A stretch of DNA of 25,742 bases from a virus, in the IMG/VR virus record IMGVR_UViG_3300032011_000113, positions 1 through 25,742 of that record, one strand, 5' to 3'. This document shows, in pieces, positions 5,229-13,299 of this stretch (position 1 is its first letter; every line of letters begins with the position of its first letter). The notes below the pieces were generated by a model, which worked only from the letters and a program-made list of their open reading frames with translations, did not search any database and had not been told where the DNA came from. Position numbers and translations under genes: made by a program.

Positions 5229-5624
5229 ATGGAAAAAGACTTTAAAATATTCGGCGATAAGAACTTTTCGGATTTATCTCAAGAGATATACGAGAATTCT
5301 AAATTAAAGAAAACTCAAATTGAGCTTTTAATCCAAGAGGTGCATGGTTACATTCAAGGTATTGAAGATATAGCAATTGTGGGTCCTGTATTAAAAGAAC
5401 TTTTGGATGTTGGCGTCAAGAATGATGACAATCTTTTAAAGTTAGCAACTGTAATCCAAAGAATAATGAACAAACACCAAACTATTGATGATAGTGATGT
5501 TAGTTTATTAAGTGAATCTGAAAAAGAAGAATTAATGACTTCACTGGAAGAAGCTGCTACAGTATTACAAAAAAAGTCTGATGATATTGGTGTAGATAAA
5601 GTTAGACAAAAGTATAACGAATAA
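5229..5624 (+). CDS. Hypothetical protein at the head of the baseplate operon
   Basis: This 131-residue acidic protein is mostly helical. The N-terminal third has MEKDFKIFGDKNFSDLSQ, the middle is a leucine-rich helical bundle (about 30-80), and the C-terminal part is acidic with SEKEELMTSLEEAA (about 98-111). It has no cysteine cluster and no membrane segment. The TAA overlaps the ATG of the spike gene (TAATG), so the two are translationally coupled. That makes a role in baseplate hub assembly plausible, either as a chaperone or as a small structural part. No family was recognised and there is no visible ribosome site; an inverted repeat occupies the upstream region. Confidence 0.72.
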   Translation: MEKDFKIFGDKNFSDLSQEIYENSKLKKTQIELLIQEVHGYIQGIEDIAIVGPVLKELLDVGVKNDDNLLKLATVIQRIMNKHQTIDDSDVSLLSESEKEELMTSLEEAATVLQKKSDDIGVDKVRQKYNE

Positions 5625-6889
5625 TGTCTACTATACCATTCCATCTTGGAACTGTCCATAGAGTTTACACCGATAATAGAGGTGGTAAGGGCTCAGAAAA
5701 ATCTAATACAAATATGATAAAGCTGAAGGGATTAGATTCGCCATTACCTACAGTAGCAAAAGAACAATTTGCAAGACCTTTATTTAGAGGTGTACATGAT
5801 TCTATCACAAAGGGTGATTTGGTTTTATTTTGTATTTTACCACATAGAAAAGTTTATTATATAGGACCTTTGAATTCATTTAATAATCCAAATTACTCGC
5901 CAAATCCTACTTATTCTAAAATAAAACAATATCGTGGCATTGATCATAATATTGCATTAGATGGTTTAGGTTATAGTGAATTATACCCAAGAATACTCAC
6001 CAAGCCGTTAAATAAAACTTATTCGAGAGATTTAGATTTGGATTTTATTATAGAGGACAGGGGGGATCTTATCAACACAACAGCAGTAGAACATGCTAGA
6101 TTTAGTGATTTGGTTTTTGATGGTAGACATGGCAATTCGATTAGAATAGGTTCAAGAGCTGTAAATCCTATTTTGACTATACATAACAATAGACTTTCGA
6201 GTGAAGTGGAAACATTATCGCAGGGTTCAGTTGTGTCAATGATGTCAGTTGGCTCAATAGAACAAAATTTTATGGAATATGGATTTCGACTTTCCATCGA
6301 TACTGATAGAGATGAGGAAGATAATTTTAAATTAAATGGTGGTAATATTAGTGGTGAAGATTCATATGATTATAATTACTCATTAGTAAATCCAGATGAA
6401 GCAGATGAAGAAGACAGAGTAGATTTTGATCAAATGATAATTTTTTCTGATAGAATAACATTTGATGCGAGAAGTCAAAATGCTGGAGACTTTACTGTAT
6501 CTGCAAACAGAAATATTAATTTTGGTGCAAGAAAAAACTTCACATTAAATAATAAAGGATTTTCAGTTATTAATTCTGGTAATATTTATTTAGGAAAGAA
6601 AGCAAAAGATAAAACTCAACCAATGGTGTTGGGTGAAAAGCTGAGAGAATTGTTGGAACAGATAGTACAAGTATTAAATAATGCTAATGCACTTGTGCAA
6701 GGAGTACCTTTGCCATTGGTGGATAGTGCTGGTATTTCATTAAAGGATACTAAAGTGACAAAAAACATTACAGAAATATTAGAACAATTAGAAGAAAGAA
6801 CACTTAATGATGAAGAAATTATACAAAATGATGGTCCACAGTTTATGAGCCATCATCATTACATAGAACAAAACAACAGTAGGAGTTAA
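5624..6889 (+). CDS. gp5: Baseplate central spike/hub protein, gp5-like, without lysozyme
   Basis: This 421-residue protein has the layout of contractile-tail spike proteins. An N-terminal OB-fold-like beta domain (about 1-95) contains KGDLVLFCIL and KVYYIGPL. A middle region follows with GRHGNSIRIGSRAVNP (about 168-183). Next is a run of short beta strands (about 275-335, with SDRITFDARSQNAGDFTVS and NINFGARKNF) resembling the strand repeats of a triple-stranded beta-helix. Last comes a helical segment with QPMVLGEKLRELLEQIV (about 336-352), and the C-terminus carries an HHH run (positions about 412-414). No lysozyme domain like that of T4 gp5 is visible between the OB fold and the helix; length is below T4 gp5 (575). 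It precedes gp25 and gp6, the V-W-J order of P2. Confidence 0.72.
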   Translation: MSTIPFHLGTVHRVYTDNRGGKGSEKSNTNMIKLKGLDSPLPTVAKEQFARPLFRGVHDSITKGDLVLFCILPHRKVYYIGPLNSFNNPNYSPNPTYSKIKQYRGIDHNIALDGLGYSELYPRILTKPLNKTYSRDLDLDFIIEDRGDLINTTAVEHARFSDLVFDGRHGNSIRIGSRAVNPILTIHNNRLSSEVETLSQGSVVSMMSVGSIEQNFMEYGFRLSIDTDRDEEDNFKLNGGNISGEDSYDYNYSLVNPDEADEEDRVDFDQMIIFSDRITFDARSQNAGDFTVSANRNINFGARKNFTLNNKGFSVINSGNIYLGKKAKDKTQPMVLGEKLRELLEQIVQVLNNANALVQGVPLPLVDSAGISLKDTKVTKNITEILEQLEERTLNDEEIIQNDGPQFMSHHHYIEQNNSRS

Positions 6890-6891
6890 TA

Positions 6892-7335
6892 ATGAAGGTT
6901 AATATATTTAAGAAATTAATTAGAGATATAATAAGAGAAGAATTAGATTATAGTTTTTCTCGACTTGGCAAAGAGTTAAAAGAAGTAGTAGTTAATGGTA
7001 ATATTGGTAATATAAATGAAGATAGAACACAGGCACCACAACCTACGGACTTTAAAAAATTAATGAATAATTCGGCCAGTTCCAATTCCAACATTCCCAC
7101 ACCCAAATCAAATGTTTCTAGTCCCAGAGTTAAAAATCCTATTTTGGATAGTTTATTGCAAGAAACTGCTGCAGCAGGCGATTGGAAAGGTATCGAAGGG
7201 GAAGGGGTAGAAGTCGAATCAGTTCAAGATAATGTTGATAAATTACCAGACCATTTGGCTAGTGCTTTATCAAAAGATTATTCGCAAGTAATGAAAAAAG
7301 TAGACGAAAAGGCGAAGTTTAAAAATGGCGCTTAA
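6892..7335 (+). CDS. Hypothetical baseplate-operon protein
   Basis: This 147-residue protein has a basic amphipathic N-terminal helix (residues 1-30, IFKKLIRDIIREELDYSF). A low-complexity linker rich in Ser, Asn and Pro (about 45-85) follows, then NPILDSLLQETAAAGDW (about 82-98) and an acidic tail. The start has a good AGGAG (6881-6885) six bases upstream. The last 11 bases overlap the next gene. The helix-linker-short-motif design suits an assembly factor or a small connecting subunit between spike and wedge. That is inference from position; no family was identified. Confidence 0.75.
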   Translation: MKVNIFKKLIRDIIREELDYSFSRLGKELKEVVVNGNIGNINEDRTQAPQPTDFKKLMNNSASSNSNIPTPKSNVSSPRVKNPILDSLLQETAAAGDWKGIEGEGVEVESVQDNVDKLPDHLASALSKDYSQVMKKVDEKAKFKNGA

Positions 7336-7678
7336 GGATAAAATAAAACAGGCTTTTGAAAAAAGTATAGGTGGTTCGTTAGGTCCAAAATCATCACCTG
7401 AAATAGAAAACCTTGCTGAAGATTTAACTAAGGCGATAGCTAAGTATGTCGGTGATCTTACTTTTAAAGTTGAGGATTTGAAAGGCGAGGGGGTAATAAA
7501 GCCAGGTGATATAAAAATAGTCCCACCTACTGCTGGATTCAACACGACACTTGTACCTATATCGGTTAATATAAGTAAATTAAAACCAAAGGGGTTGAAG
7601 GATAGTTCTAATGCTAATGCTTCGGTGGTTAAAGTGGATAAAGACGAAAATGAAAAATTAAGTGGGGTTAGTGTTTAA
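7325..7678 (+). CDS. Hypothetical baseplate-operon protein
   Basis: This 117-residue protein has an N-terminal helical part (MALKDKIKQAFEKSI..., about 1-45, including an amphipathic helix with LAEDLTKAIAKYV). A short beta part follows (about 46-90, GEGVIKPGDIKIVPP), and the C-terminus is polar. It lies between the spike side and gp25 and overlaps both neighbours, by 11 bases upstream and by one shared base of TAATG downstream, which indicates coupled translation. Position suggests a minor baseplate component, possibly linking hub and wedge. Function unknown. Confidence 0.72.
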   Translation: MALKDKIKQAFEKSIGGSLGPKSSPEIENLAEDLTKAIAKYVGDLTFKVEDLKGEGVIKPGDIKIVPPTAGFNTTLVPISVNISKLKPKGLKDSSNANASVVKVDKDENEKLSGVSV

Positions 7679-8115
7679 TGGCAATAGTCGATAGAAGAAC
7701 GAATCAGTTTGTTGAAGATAAAGACACAAGAGTAAGTGTTGGTATTGATTTCCCATTAACGCTATTCCCAAACCAAGATGGATATTTTAAAACAACCAAG
7801 ACTACTATTGATTCAATAAAAAATAACATAAAATTATTATTACAAACCCAAAGGGGTGAAAGAGTTTTTCAGCCGTCTTTGGGGATGAATGTAAAACGAT
7901 TTATATTTGAGCAAATTGATGAGAATACTGAAATAGAAATCGAAAACGATATTGTTGATACTTTTAAAGTTTGGATGCCCTTTGTTGATGTGAGAGATAT
8001 AGAAGTAAATATTGATTCTTCAACTGGAAATGCCAATAGAATAGGTATCAATATAGTATTTAGTATTAGTAGAGCACCAAATAGTTTAGAATCAGTAGGA
8101 GTTGTATTGGAGTAA
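7678..8115 (+). CDS. gp25: Baseplate wedge protein gp25-like (GPW/gp25 family)
   Basis: This 145-residue wedge subunit is equivalent to T4 gp25 (132 residues) and P2 gpW. It anchors the first sheath ring and joins the gp6/gp7 wedge core. Diagnostic parts are the N-terminal strand with IDFPLTLFP (about 23-31), the helix TTIDSIKNNIKLLLQT (about 42-57), the family signature TQRGERVFQPSLGMNV (57-72), the acidic helix DENTEIEIENDIVDTFKVWMP (81-101 in part), and the following VDVRDIEV strand. The start overlaps the previous stop (TAATG). It is directly followed by gp6, as W is followed by J in P2-type tails. Family members are structural despite the old lysozyme-like name. Confidence 0.92.
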   Translation: MAIVDRRTNQFVEDKDTRVSVGIDFPLTLFPNQDGYFKTTKTTIDSIKNNIKLLLQTQRGERVFQPSLGMNVKRFIFEQIDENTEIEIENDIVDTFKVWMPFVDVRDIEVNIDSSTGNANRIGINIVFSISRAPNSLESVGVVLE

Positions 8116-8118
8116 AAA

Positions 8119-10044
8119 ATGGCAACTAATATAAAATACACGAGTAAAGATTTTTCTTCGATTAAAGCTGATTTGATCGAATATACTAAGTCTTACTTTC
8201 CTGATACCTATAAAGATTTTAATGAATCTTCACCTGGTATGATGTTGATAGAATTATCAAGTTATGTCGGTGATGTATTAAGTTATTATATTGATTATAA
8301 TTATAAAGAAAATGTACTGTCAACTGCTACCGAAAAAAGGAATGTTAGAAGGTTAGCTGAATTTTTAGGGTATAAGCCATCTAATAAGACTCCATCGGTT
8401 GTTAGATTGAAAGTTACACATGATGTTGGGGTGGATGGTAATAAGAATCCGGATTTAAGTGAATTACCAACGATTTCACCAGGATTACAAGTCAAATCGA
8501 ATATAGATAGTGAATTGGTATTTGAAACAACTGATGATATCGATTTCAGTATTTCAGGATCACCTGATGTTCCACTTATTAGCCCACCGAGTCTCGGTAG
8601 TAATGGGTTGGCTACTGGATATACTTTAAGTAGATATGTCAGGGCTATATCTGCAGAAACTAAAACTAAATCATTTACAATTACAAGTCCAACTAAATTT
8701 TTAGAATTGGATTTGAGCGATGATAATGTTGTTGATATATTGGATGTGAAAGATAGTTCGGGGCAAAAATGGTACGAGGTTGATTATTTAGCACAAGAGA
8801 GAATTTTAAAGGAAACTCATTATAGTGATGATGATGCTAATCGAAATGTAAATGGTTATAATCAAGGAGAAGGTATTGACGATACTTCATTGATATCAAT
8901 TCCTTATACCGTAGATTATATAAAAACAAATAAAAAGTTTGTAAAGAAATTTGATGTAGATAGCAATTCGACTAAATTGATGTTTGGTAATGGGTTATAT
9001 AGATTCAATGTAACAGGTTCTTCTAATACGAGTATATTCTCAACAATCGAGCAAGCTGGATTATCCCTCAATGGCCAAGAAGTATCATCTGTAAATCAGG
9101 GTATTAGTGATTTAGTTGCAACTAATAATTTAAATTTAGGTGAAACTCCATCGAATACTATTTTGACAATAAGATATAGAGTAGGGGGTGGTCCTAATTC
9201 TAATGCACAAGTTGGGGAAGTAACCGAAGTCCAAAATGCTCCATCCGGTGTTAATATAACTGTTACGAATGATGAGCCAGCAGTCGGTGGAACTGATGGG
9301 CAAACTGTAGACGAGATTCGTAATAATGCAAATGCATTTTTCTCATCGCAATTAAGATGTGTTACTCGTGAGGATTATCAAGCTAGAATAATGAATCTTC
9401 CAGCAAAGTTTGGTAGTATTGCTAAAGCTTATGTGGAACGAATTGATAACCAGGGGGGTCTGCAAGTTAATGTATTATCCCATAATCAAAATAAACAATT
9501 AGTTCAAACACCACAATTGATATTACAAAATGTGATGACTTATTTGAATCAATATAGGATGGTAAATGATCATATTTCTTTTGGGATCAATCTCGGTACT
9601 GAAGATTCACCAAATATCTTTTCTGGATATGTTGTAAATTTTGGGGTTAAATTTGAAGTTAATATTGATAGAAGGCTTGCTAATGATAAAAGTGATATTA
9701 AAGTAGAAGTTATTGATACTATAAAAGATTTTTTCAGAATAGATAAAATGCAATTTAGACAATCAATCAATATGAATGATTTGCAATACAGCATATTGGG
9801 ATTAGAGGGGGTGATTGGTATTAAGGAATTAAAACTTTTTCAAAATGAAAGTGGGGGTGGAATTAGTAGAAATATGGCTTATTATCAAGCAGACGGAGAA
9901 GTGATACCTAATGGGGAATCTAATTATGGGTTTGAATATAATTTTGAGAATGCTGAAGAGAACGGAATTATAAGACCATCAGTAACACCATCGATATTTG
10001 AATTAAGAAATCCTGATAGAGATATTTATGGGAAGGTGATATAA
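8119..10044 (+). CDS. gp6: Baseplate wedge protein gp6-like (baseplate J)
   Basis: This 641-residue protein is close to T4 gp6 (660). It forms the inner ring of the baseplate by dimerising within and between wedges. The N-terminal region has YTSKDFSSIKADLIEYTKS (7-25), SSPGMMLIELSSYVGDVLSY (38-57) and the helix ending NVRRLAEFLGYKPS (about 74-87). These are the best conserved parts of the family. The baseplate J core is in the second half (about 398-520): DEIRNNANAFFSSQLRCVTREDY, here named in outline, followed by FGSIAKAYVER and ISFGI. GGAG lies six bases upstream of the ATG. The gene shares a base with the next start (TAATG). Confidence 0.93.
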   Translation: MATNIKYTSKDFSSIKADLIEYTKSYFPDTYKDFNESSPGMMLIELSSYVGDVLSYYIDYNYKENVLSTATEKRNVRRLAEFLGYKPSNKTPSVVRLKVTHDVGVDGNKNPDLSELPTISPGLQVKSNIDSELVFETTDDIDFSISGSPDVPLISPPSLGSNGLATGYTLSRYVRAISAETKTKSFTITSPTKFLELDLSDDNVVDILDVKDSSGQKWYEVDYLAQERILKETHYSDDDANRNVNGYNQGEGIDDTSLISIPYTVDYIKTNKKFVKKFDVDSNSTKLMFGNGLYRFNVTGSSNTSIFSTIEQAGLSLNGQEVSSVNQGISDLVATNNLNLGETPSNTILTIRYRVGGGPNSNAQVGEVTEVQNAPSGVNITVTNDEPAVGGTDGQTVDEIRNNANAFFSSQLRCVTREDYQARIMNLPAKFGSIAKAYVERIDNQGGLQVNVLSHNQNKQLVQTPQLILQNVMTYLNQYRMVNDHISFGINLGTEDSPNIFSGYVVNFGVKFEVNIDRRLANDKSDIKVEVIDTIKDFFRIDKMQFRQSINMNDLQYSILGLEGVIGIKELKLFQNESGGGISRNMAYYQADGEVIPNGESNYGFEYNFENAEENGIIRPSVTPSIFELRNPDRDIYGKVI

Positions 10045-11138
10045 TGCATAGATATTTTTTTACAACTAAAGATGCTTTTATTAATAGTGGTTCAGATCAA
10101 ATCACAGGCGATGATTGGAAGAATAAGAATACTGGCCAAGATGAGATACTTGAATTAAAGAAAGTATTTTGGAATAGGGATTTCCATTATTCAACTCGAG
10201 CATTAATACAATTTGACGCTGATGAGATAGAGAATTATATTAGTGCATCTGTTTTACCAAGTACTTATAAATTAAATTTAAGACTTTGGGAAACCGAAGG
10301 AACAAGTGGGTTAAGTGAAACTTATAAGATTGCTGCTTATCCAGTAAGTGAGTCTTGGGATGAGGGTGTTGGTAAAGAAGTTGATGAGCCAAAAACTACA
10401 GACGGGGTTAGTTGGAAAAATAGAAAATACCCAACAGGTGGTGCTGAAGTAGCTTGGTCAACTCTTGGTGGGGCATATATAGCTACCGATGAAGTAACAC
10501 AATCCTTTTCAGCGGAATCTCCTGATATTGATATGGATATAACTGCTGTTGCTAAAAAATGGTTTAGTGGTGAAAATAATAATTATGGGTTATTATTAAG
10601 ATTTTCTGGTAGTAGAGAGACATCAACTGGAAGTTTTGAAGACCTTAAATTTTTCTCAAGGCAAACCAATACAATTTATTCTCCAAAAATAGAACTTAAA
10701 TGGGATGACCATTTGCCAGCTACTGGTTCTAATACTGGTAGTTTAACTGCATTAGATTTATCAGGTACCGCGGAGAATTATTTATATCCAATGCATGTTA
10801 GAGAGGCATATAAAGAAACGGAAAAAGTTAAGTTTAGGTTTGGCGCCCGTAAGAGATATATTAACAAAAGTTTTACGACATCAGTACAGACTGTAAGTGG
10901 TAGTTATTTTGCTGAAGGTAGTGCTTCATATTCTATAATTGATATGGCGACTAATGAGTCTGTTGTTCCATTTAGTGCCTATACTACTATGAGTTGTGAT
11001 ACGGTGTCTCCATATTTTACACAAGATTTAAATGGTTTTGAACCGAATCGTGCTTACAAGATATTAATAAAAGTTAATCACAATGATGGGCAAAAAATAA
11101 TATATGATGACGATTTCGAATTTATCCTGAGGGTATAA
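10044..11138 (+). CDS. DNRLRE-like beta-sandwich virion protein
   Basis: This 364-residue protein lies directly after gp6. The first two thirds resemble a DNRLRE-type domain, a beta-sandwich found in secreted and virion proteins and thought to bind polysaccharide. Supporting pieces are RALIQFDADEIE (about 52-63), YKLNLRLWETEGTSG (about 75-89), the VSESWDEG turn (about 100-107), VSWKNR and AWSTLGGAYI (about 125-150), and DITAVAKKWFSGENNNYGLL (about 165-184), the typical closing strand pair. The last third (about 245-364) is another beta-rich domain. No signal peptide is present, as expected for a virion part. It may sit at the baseplate edge as an adhesin or fibre-attachment protein. Domain call from pattern recognition. 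Confidence 0.68.
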   Translation: MHRYFFTTKDAFINSGSDQITGDDWKNKNTGQDEILELKKVFWNRDFHYSTRALIQFDADEIENYISASVLPSTYKLNLRLWETEGTSGLSETYKIAAYPVSESWDEGVGKEVDEPKTTDGVSWKNRKYPTGGAEVAWSTLGGAYIATDEVTQSFSAESPDIDMDITAVAKKWFSGENNNYGLLLRFSGSRETSTGSFEDLKFFSRQTNTIYSPKIELKWDDHLPATGSNTGSLTALDLSGTAENYLYPMHVREAYKETEKVKFRFGARKRYINKSFTTSVQTVSGSYFAEGSASYSIIDMATNESVVPFSAYTTMSCDTVSPYFTQDLNGFEPNRAYKILIKVNHNDGQKIIYDDDFEFILRV

Positions 11139-11139
11139 T

Positions 11140-13293
11140 ATGTCATATCATGATAAAAAAGGCAAGGGGAAAAAAGGTAAGGGGCCCATGTCTTCATTGG
11201 ATGGGCAGAGTAGAATCGAGAATGATAATCCCATAGTACAAACAGGCCTAACTGCTTTATCAGGCGAGTGGGTATACGAATGGAATAATCAAGATTATAC
11301 TGGACCATATCATGTGCACCAAGATGGTACTGTTATGGCAGGGGACGGTGAGTTAGGTTCAGTACATGATATTCAACCAAATAAAATTATAGTTTCAATT
11401 AATCAGGATTTATCTTCTATACTTTCGCCTCCTGATCCTGATTTAAGTGAGGAGTCTACTAGTGAATCATCAACGGTTTTGGGGGCCTATGATAGAAACG
11501 AACTTCGTGAGCTTGTTAGTGATTTAATTTATAAAAGCTTTTTTCAATTGAGAAATGAAGATGCCGATGACAGTATAGCAAGCTTAGCAGATGAAGAAAT
11601 TTTATCTCTACAGACAACTATTCGTGATGGTTTAGAACAAACCGGTAGAACGGAAGATGAACCTTTGGTCTTTTATAAAAAAGATAGAAATACCTTAGAA
11701 AGTAGTTTAGATTTAGAAAAAAGTTTTTTTCTAGGAGTTTGTGATACTATATGGGATGATCTTTATACGGTAGCAGAAGAGGGTGGTGGGATAACTACTC
11801 AGCATCTTGAGGATAATGGTTTTAGGGTTTATACTGAATTACCCTACCGTGTGACAGATTTAGATATACAACCCTCAACCTCTGGCCCTCAAAAATTTGC
11901 TTGGACAAAGAGACTTATGGGACATTATGGCGATGGTTATGAATTGGGCGTAAATGATTTTATAATAGCTGTAAGAATAGAATTTTGGTCCGATGGTGGT
12001 GTATATAATGGTGTTGATTCTATTCATTATGTTGATGATGATTATTGGACTAATGTATTAAATTTAAGCAATATAGTAAAAACAAAATTTGGCACGAGAA
12101 TAAAACCTGAAAAAGCTCGTGAAGTATTGGATACTACTATTTTTGAATTGTTACCAAATCAAACTACACGACAGGATGAGATAAATACTTTTTTTAATAA
12201 TTTTAATAGTTTAATTGGCAATGCTCCACCATTTATTGATGCGAATGGCGATGGTGTTGGGGAGCATGTACCATCTGCACAAGAATCATTAGATGAACAA
12301 AGTCGAATTAGTTATGAAAATAAATCTACTGCTTATATAACAAGATTGGATAATCAGGCTAATACTAATAATCAAGGTAAAACGCTTGAGTCGATGAGAA
12401 ATGAATTAAATAAATATTTAGGTGATGTGGATAATGTTGTTCAAGTTATTTCTGACCAGCGGCCTGTATATGAAAATAAATCAAGTGGGTTTCTAAAGAT
12501 AAGAAGACCGAATCAAGCTATTATATTGAGGGATACTGTTGGTGATGAATTAGAATTTCAAAAAGTAGTTACGGTGAATAATGTAACGGGCCCTTCTTTT
12601 TTAGTAGAGGGATTTACCATAACAATGTGGGTGAGGTTTGTTAATAAAGTTTCAGAGGGTACTTTGTTTAATTTCGGCAATCCATTATCTTCTACAAATC
12701 CTTATGGATTTAGATTAGATACAAAAGTAAATGAATATAATGGTAATTTTTATCGTTATTTGAGATTAGTAGTGGCAGAAAATATTGGAAGTTATGAAGG
12801 TATGACTAAATTAAGAGATAATCATTTTGGGTATACGGGGCCAGGTCCAAATTTGGGTAGATTAGAAGAAAGAAGTAGAAATCTTAAACATTTACAGGGG
12901 CATAACGCCTTTCCACAAATACCAACTGGTGATTTGGATGAGTGGTATTTTATTTGCGCGACTTATAATCCCTATGTTGATGAGGATTATAGTTTAGACT
13001 ATGCTACTGATGTAAGAACTGATTTACTTACCAATAAACAATTTTGGTTAAATCACATAAGTATTGCTAACACCGATTCGAGTGGGGATGTTTTGTCTTC
13101 TGTGGGACAAGATTTAACTGATGGTAGATTACTTGGTGCAAAATGTAAAGTGGAAGTTATAAGTAGAAGTGAATTATTAAGAGCTCGTGGTTTTAGGGTT
13201 GGTGATGAGCAATTAACTATGGATGTATCTACACCATATGATACACAACTTGCTGAGACTCAGACTCAAGAAACCGAAACATTTAGTGGGTAA
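11140..13293 (+). CDS. Virion protein with a C-terminal LamG-like domain
   Basis: This 717-residue protein has a lysine/glycine-rich N-terminus (residues 4-16), then WVYEWNNQDYTGPYHVHQDG (44-63), a motif recognisable in marine phage tail proteins. A large helical and mixed region follows (about 90-460). The LamG/concanavalin-like beta-sandwich is at about 460-665, with GFTITMWVRF (491-500), FNFGNP, and LDEWYFICATYNP (about 599-611) as the usual core strands. The end has KVEVISRSELLRARGFRVG (about 670-688). LamG-type folds often bind sugars or proteins, so a host-surface contact or structural role is likely. It is part of the large insertion between the gp6 and gp7-like genes. It has no ribosome site of note; the ATG lies one base after the previous stop. 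Confidence 0.7.
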   Translation: MSYHDKKGKGKKGKGPMSSLDGQSRIENDNPIVQTGLTALSGEWVYEWNNQDYTGPYHVHQDGTVMAGDGELGSVHDIQPNKIIVSINQDLSSILSPPDPDLSEESTSESSTVLGAYDRNELRELVSDLIYKSFFQLRNEDADDSIASLADEEILSLQTTIRDGLEQTGRTEDEPLVFYKKDRNTLESSLDLEKSFFLGVCDTIWDDLYTVAEEGGGITTQHLEDNGFRVYTELPYRVTDLDIQPSTSGPQKFAWTKRLMGHYGDGYELGVNDFIIAVRIEFWSDGGVYNGVDSIHYVDDDYWTNVLNLSNIVKTKFGTRIKPEKAREVLDTTIFELLPNQTTRQDEINTFFNNFNSLIGNAPPFIDANGDGVGEHVPSAQESLDEQSRISYENKSTAYITRLDNQANTNNQGKTLESMRNELNKYLGDVDNVVQVISDQRPVYENKSSGFLKIRRPNQAIILRDTVGDELEFQKVVTVNNVTGPSFLVEGFTITMWVRFVNKVSEGTLFNFGNPLSSTNPYGFRLDTKVNEYNGNFYRYLRLVVAENIGSYEGMTKLRDNHFGYTGPGPNLGRLEERSRNLKHLQGHNAFPQIPTGDLDEWYFICATYNPYVDEDYSLDYATDVRTDLLTNKQFWLNHISIANTDSSGDVLSSVGQDLTDGRLLGAKCKVEVISRSELLRARGFRVGDEQLTMDVSTPYDTQLAETQTQETETFSG

Positions 13294-13299
13294 TAAAAA

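Noticed and set aside
5354-5659. 101-residue minus-strand frame
   Set aside because: Serine-rich shadow of the coding strand at 5229-5624 with no independent support.
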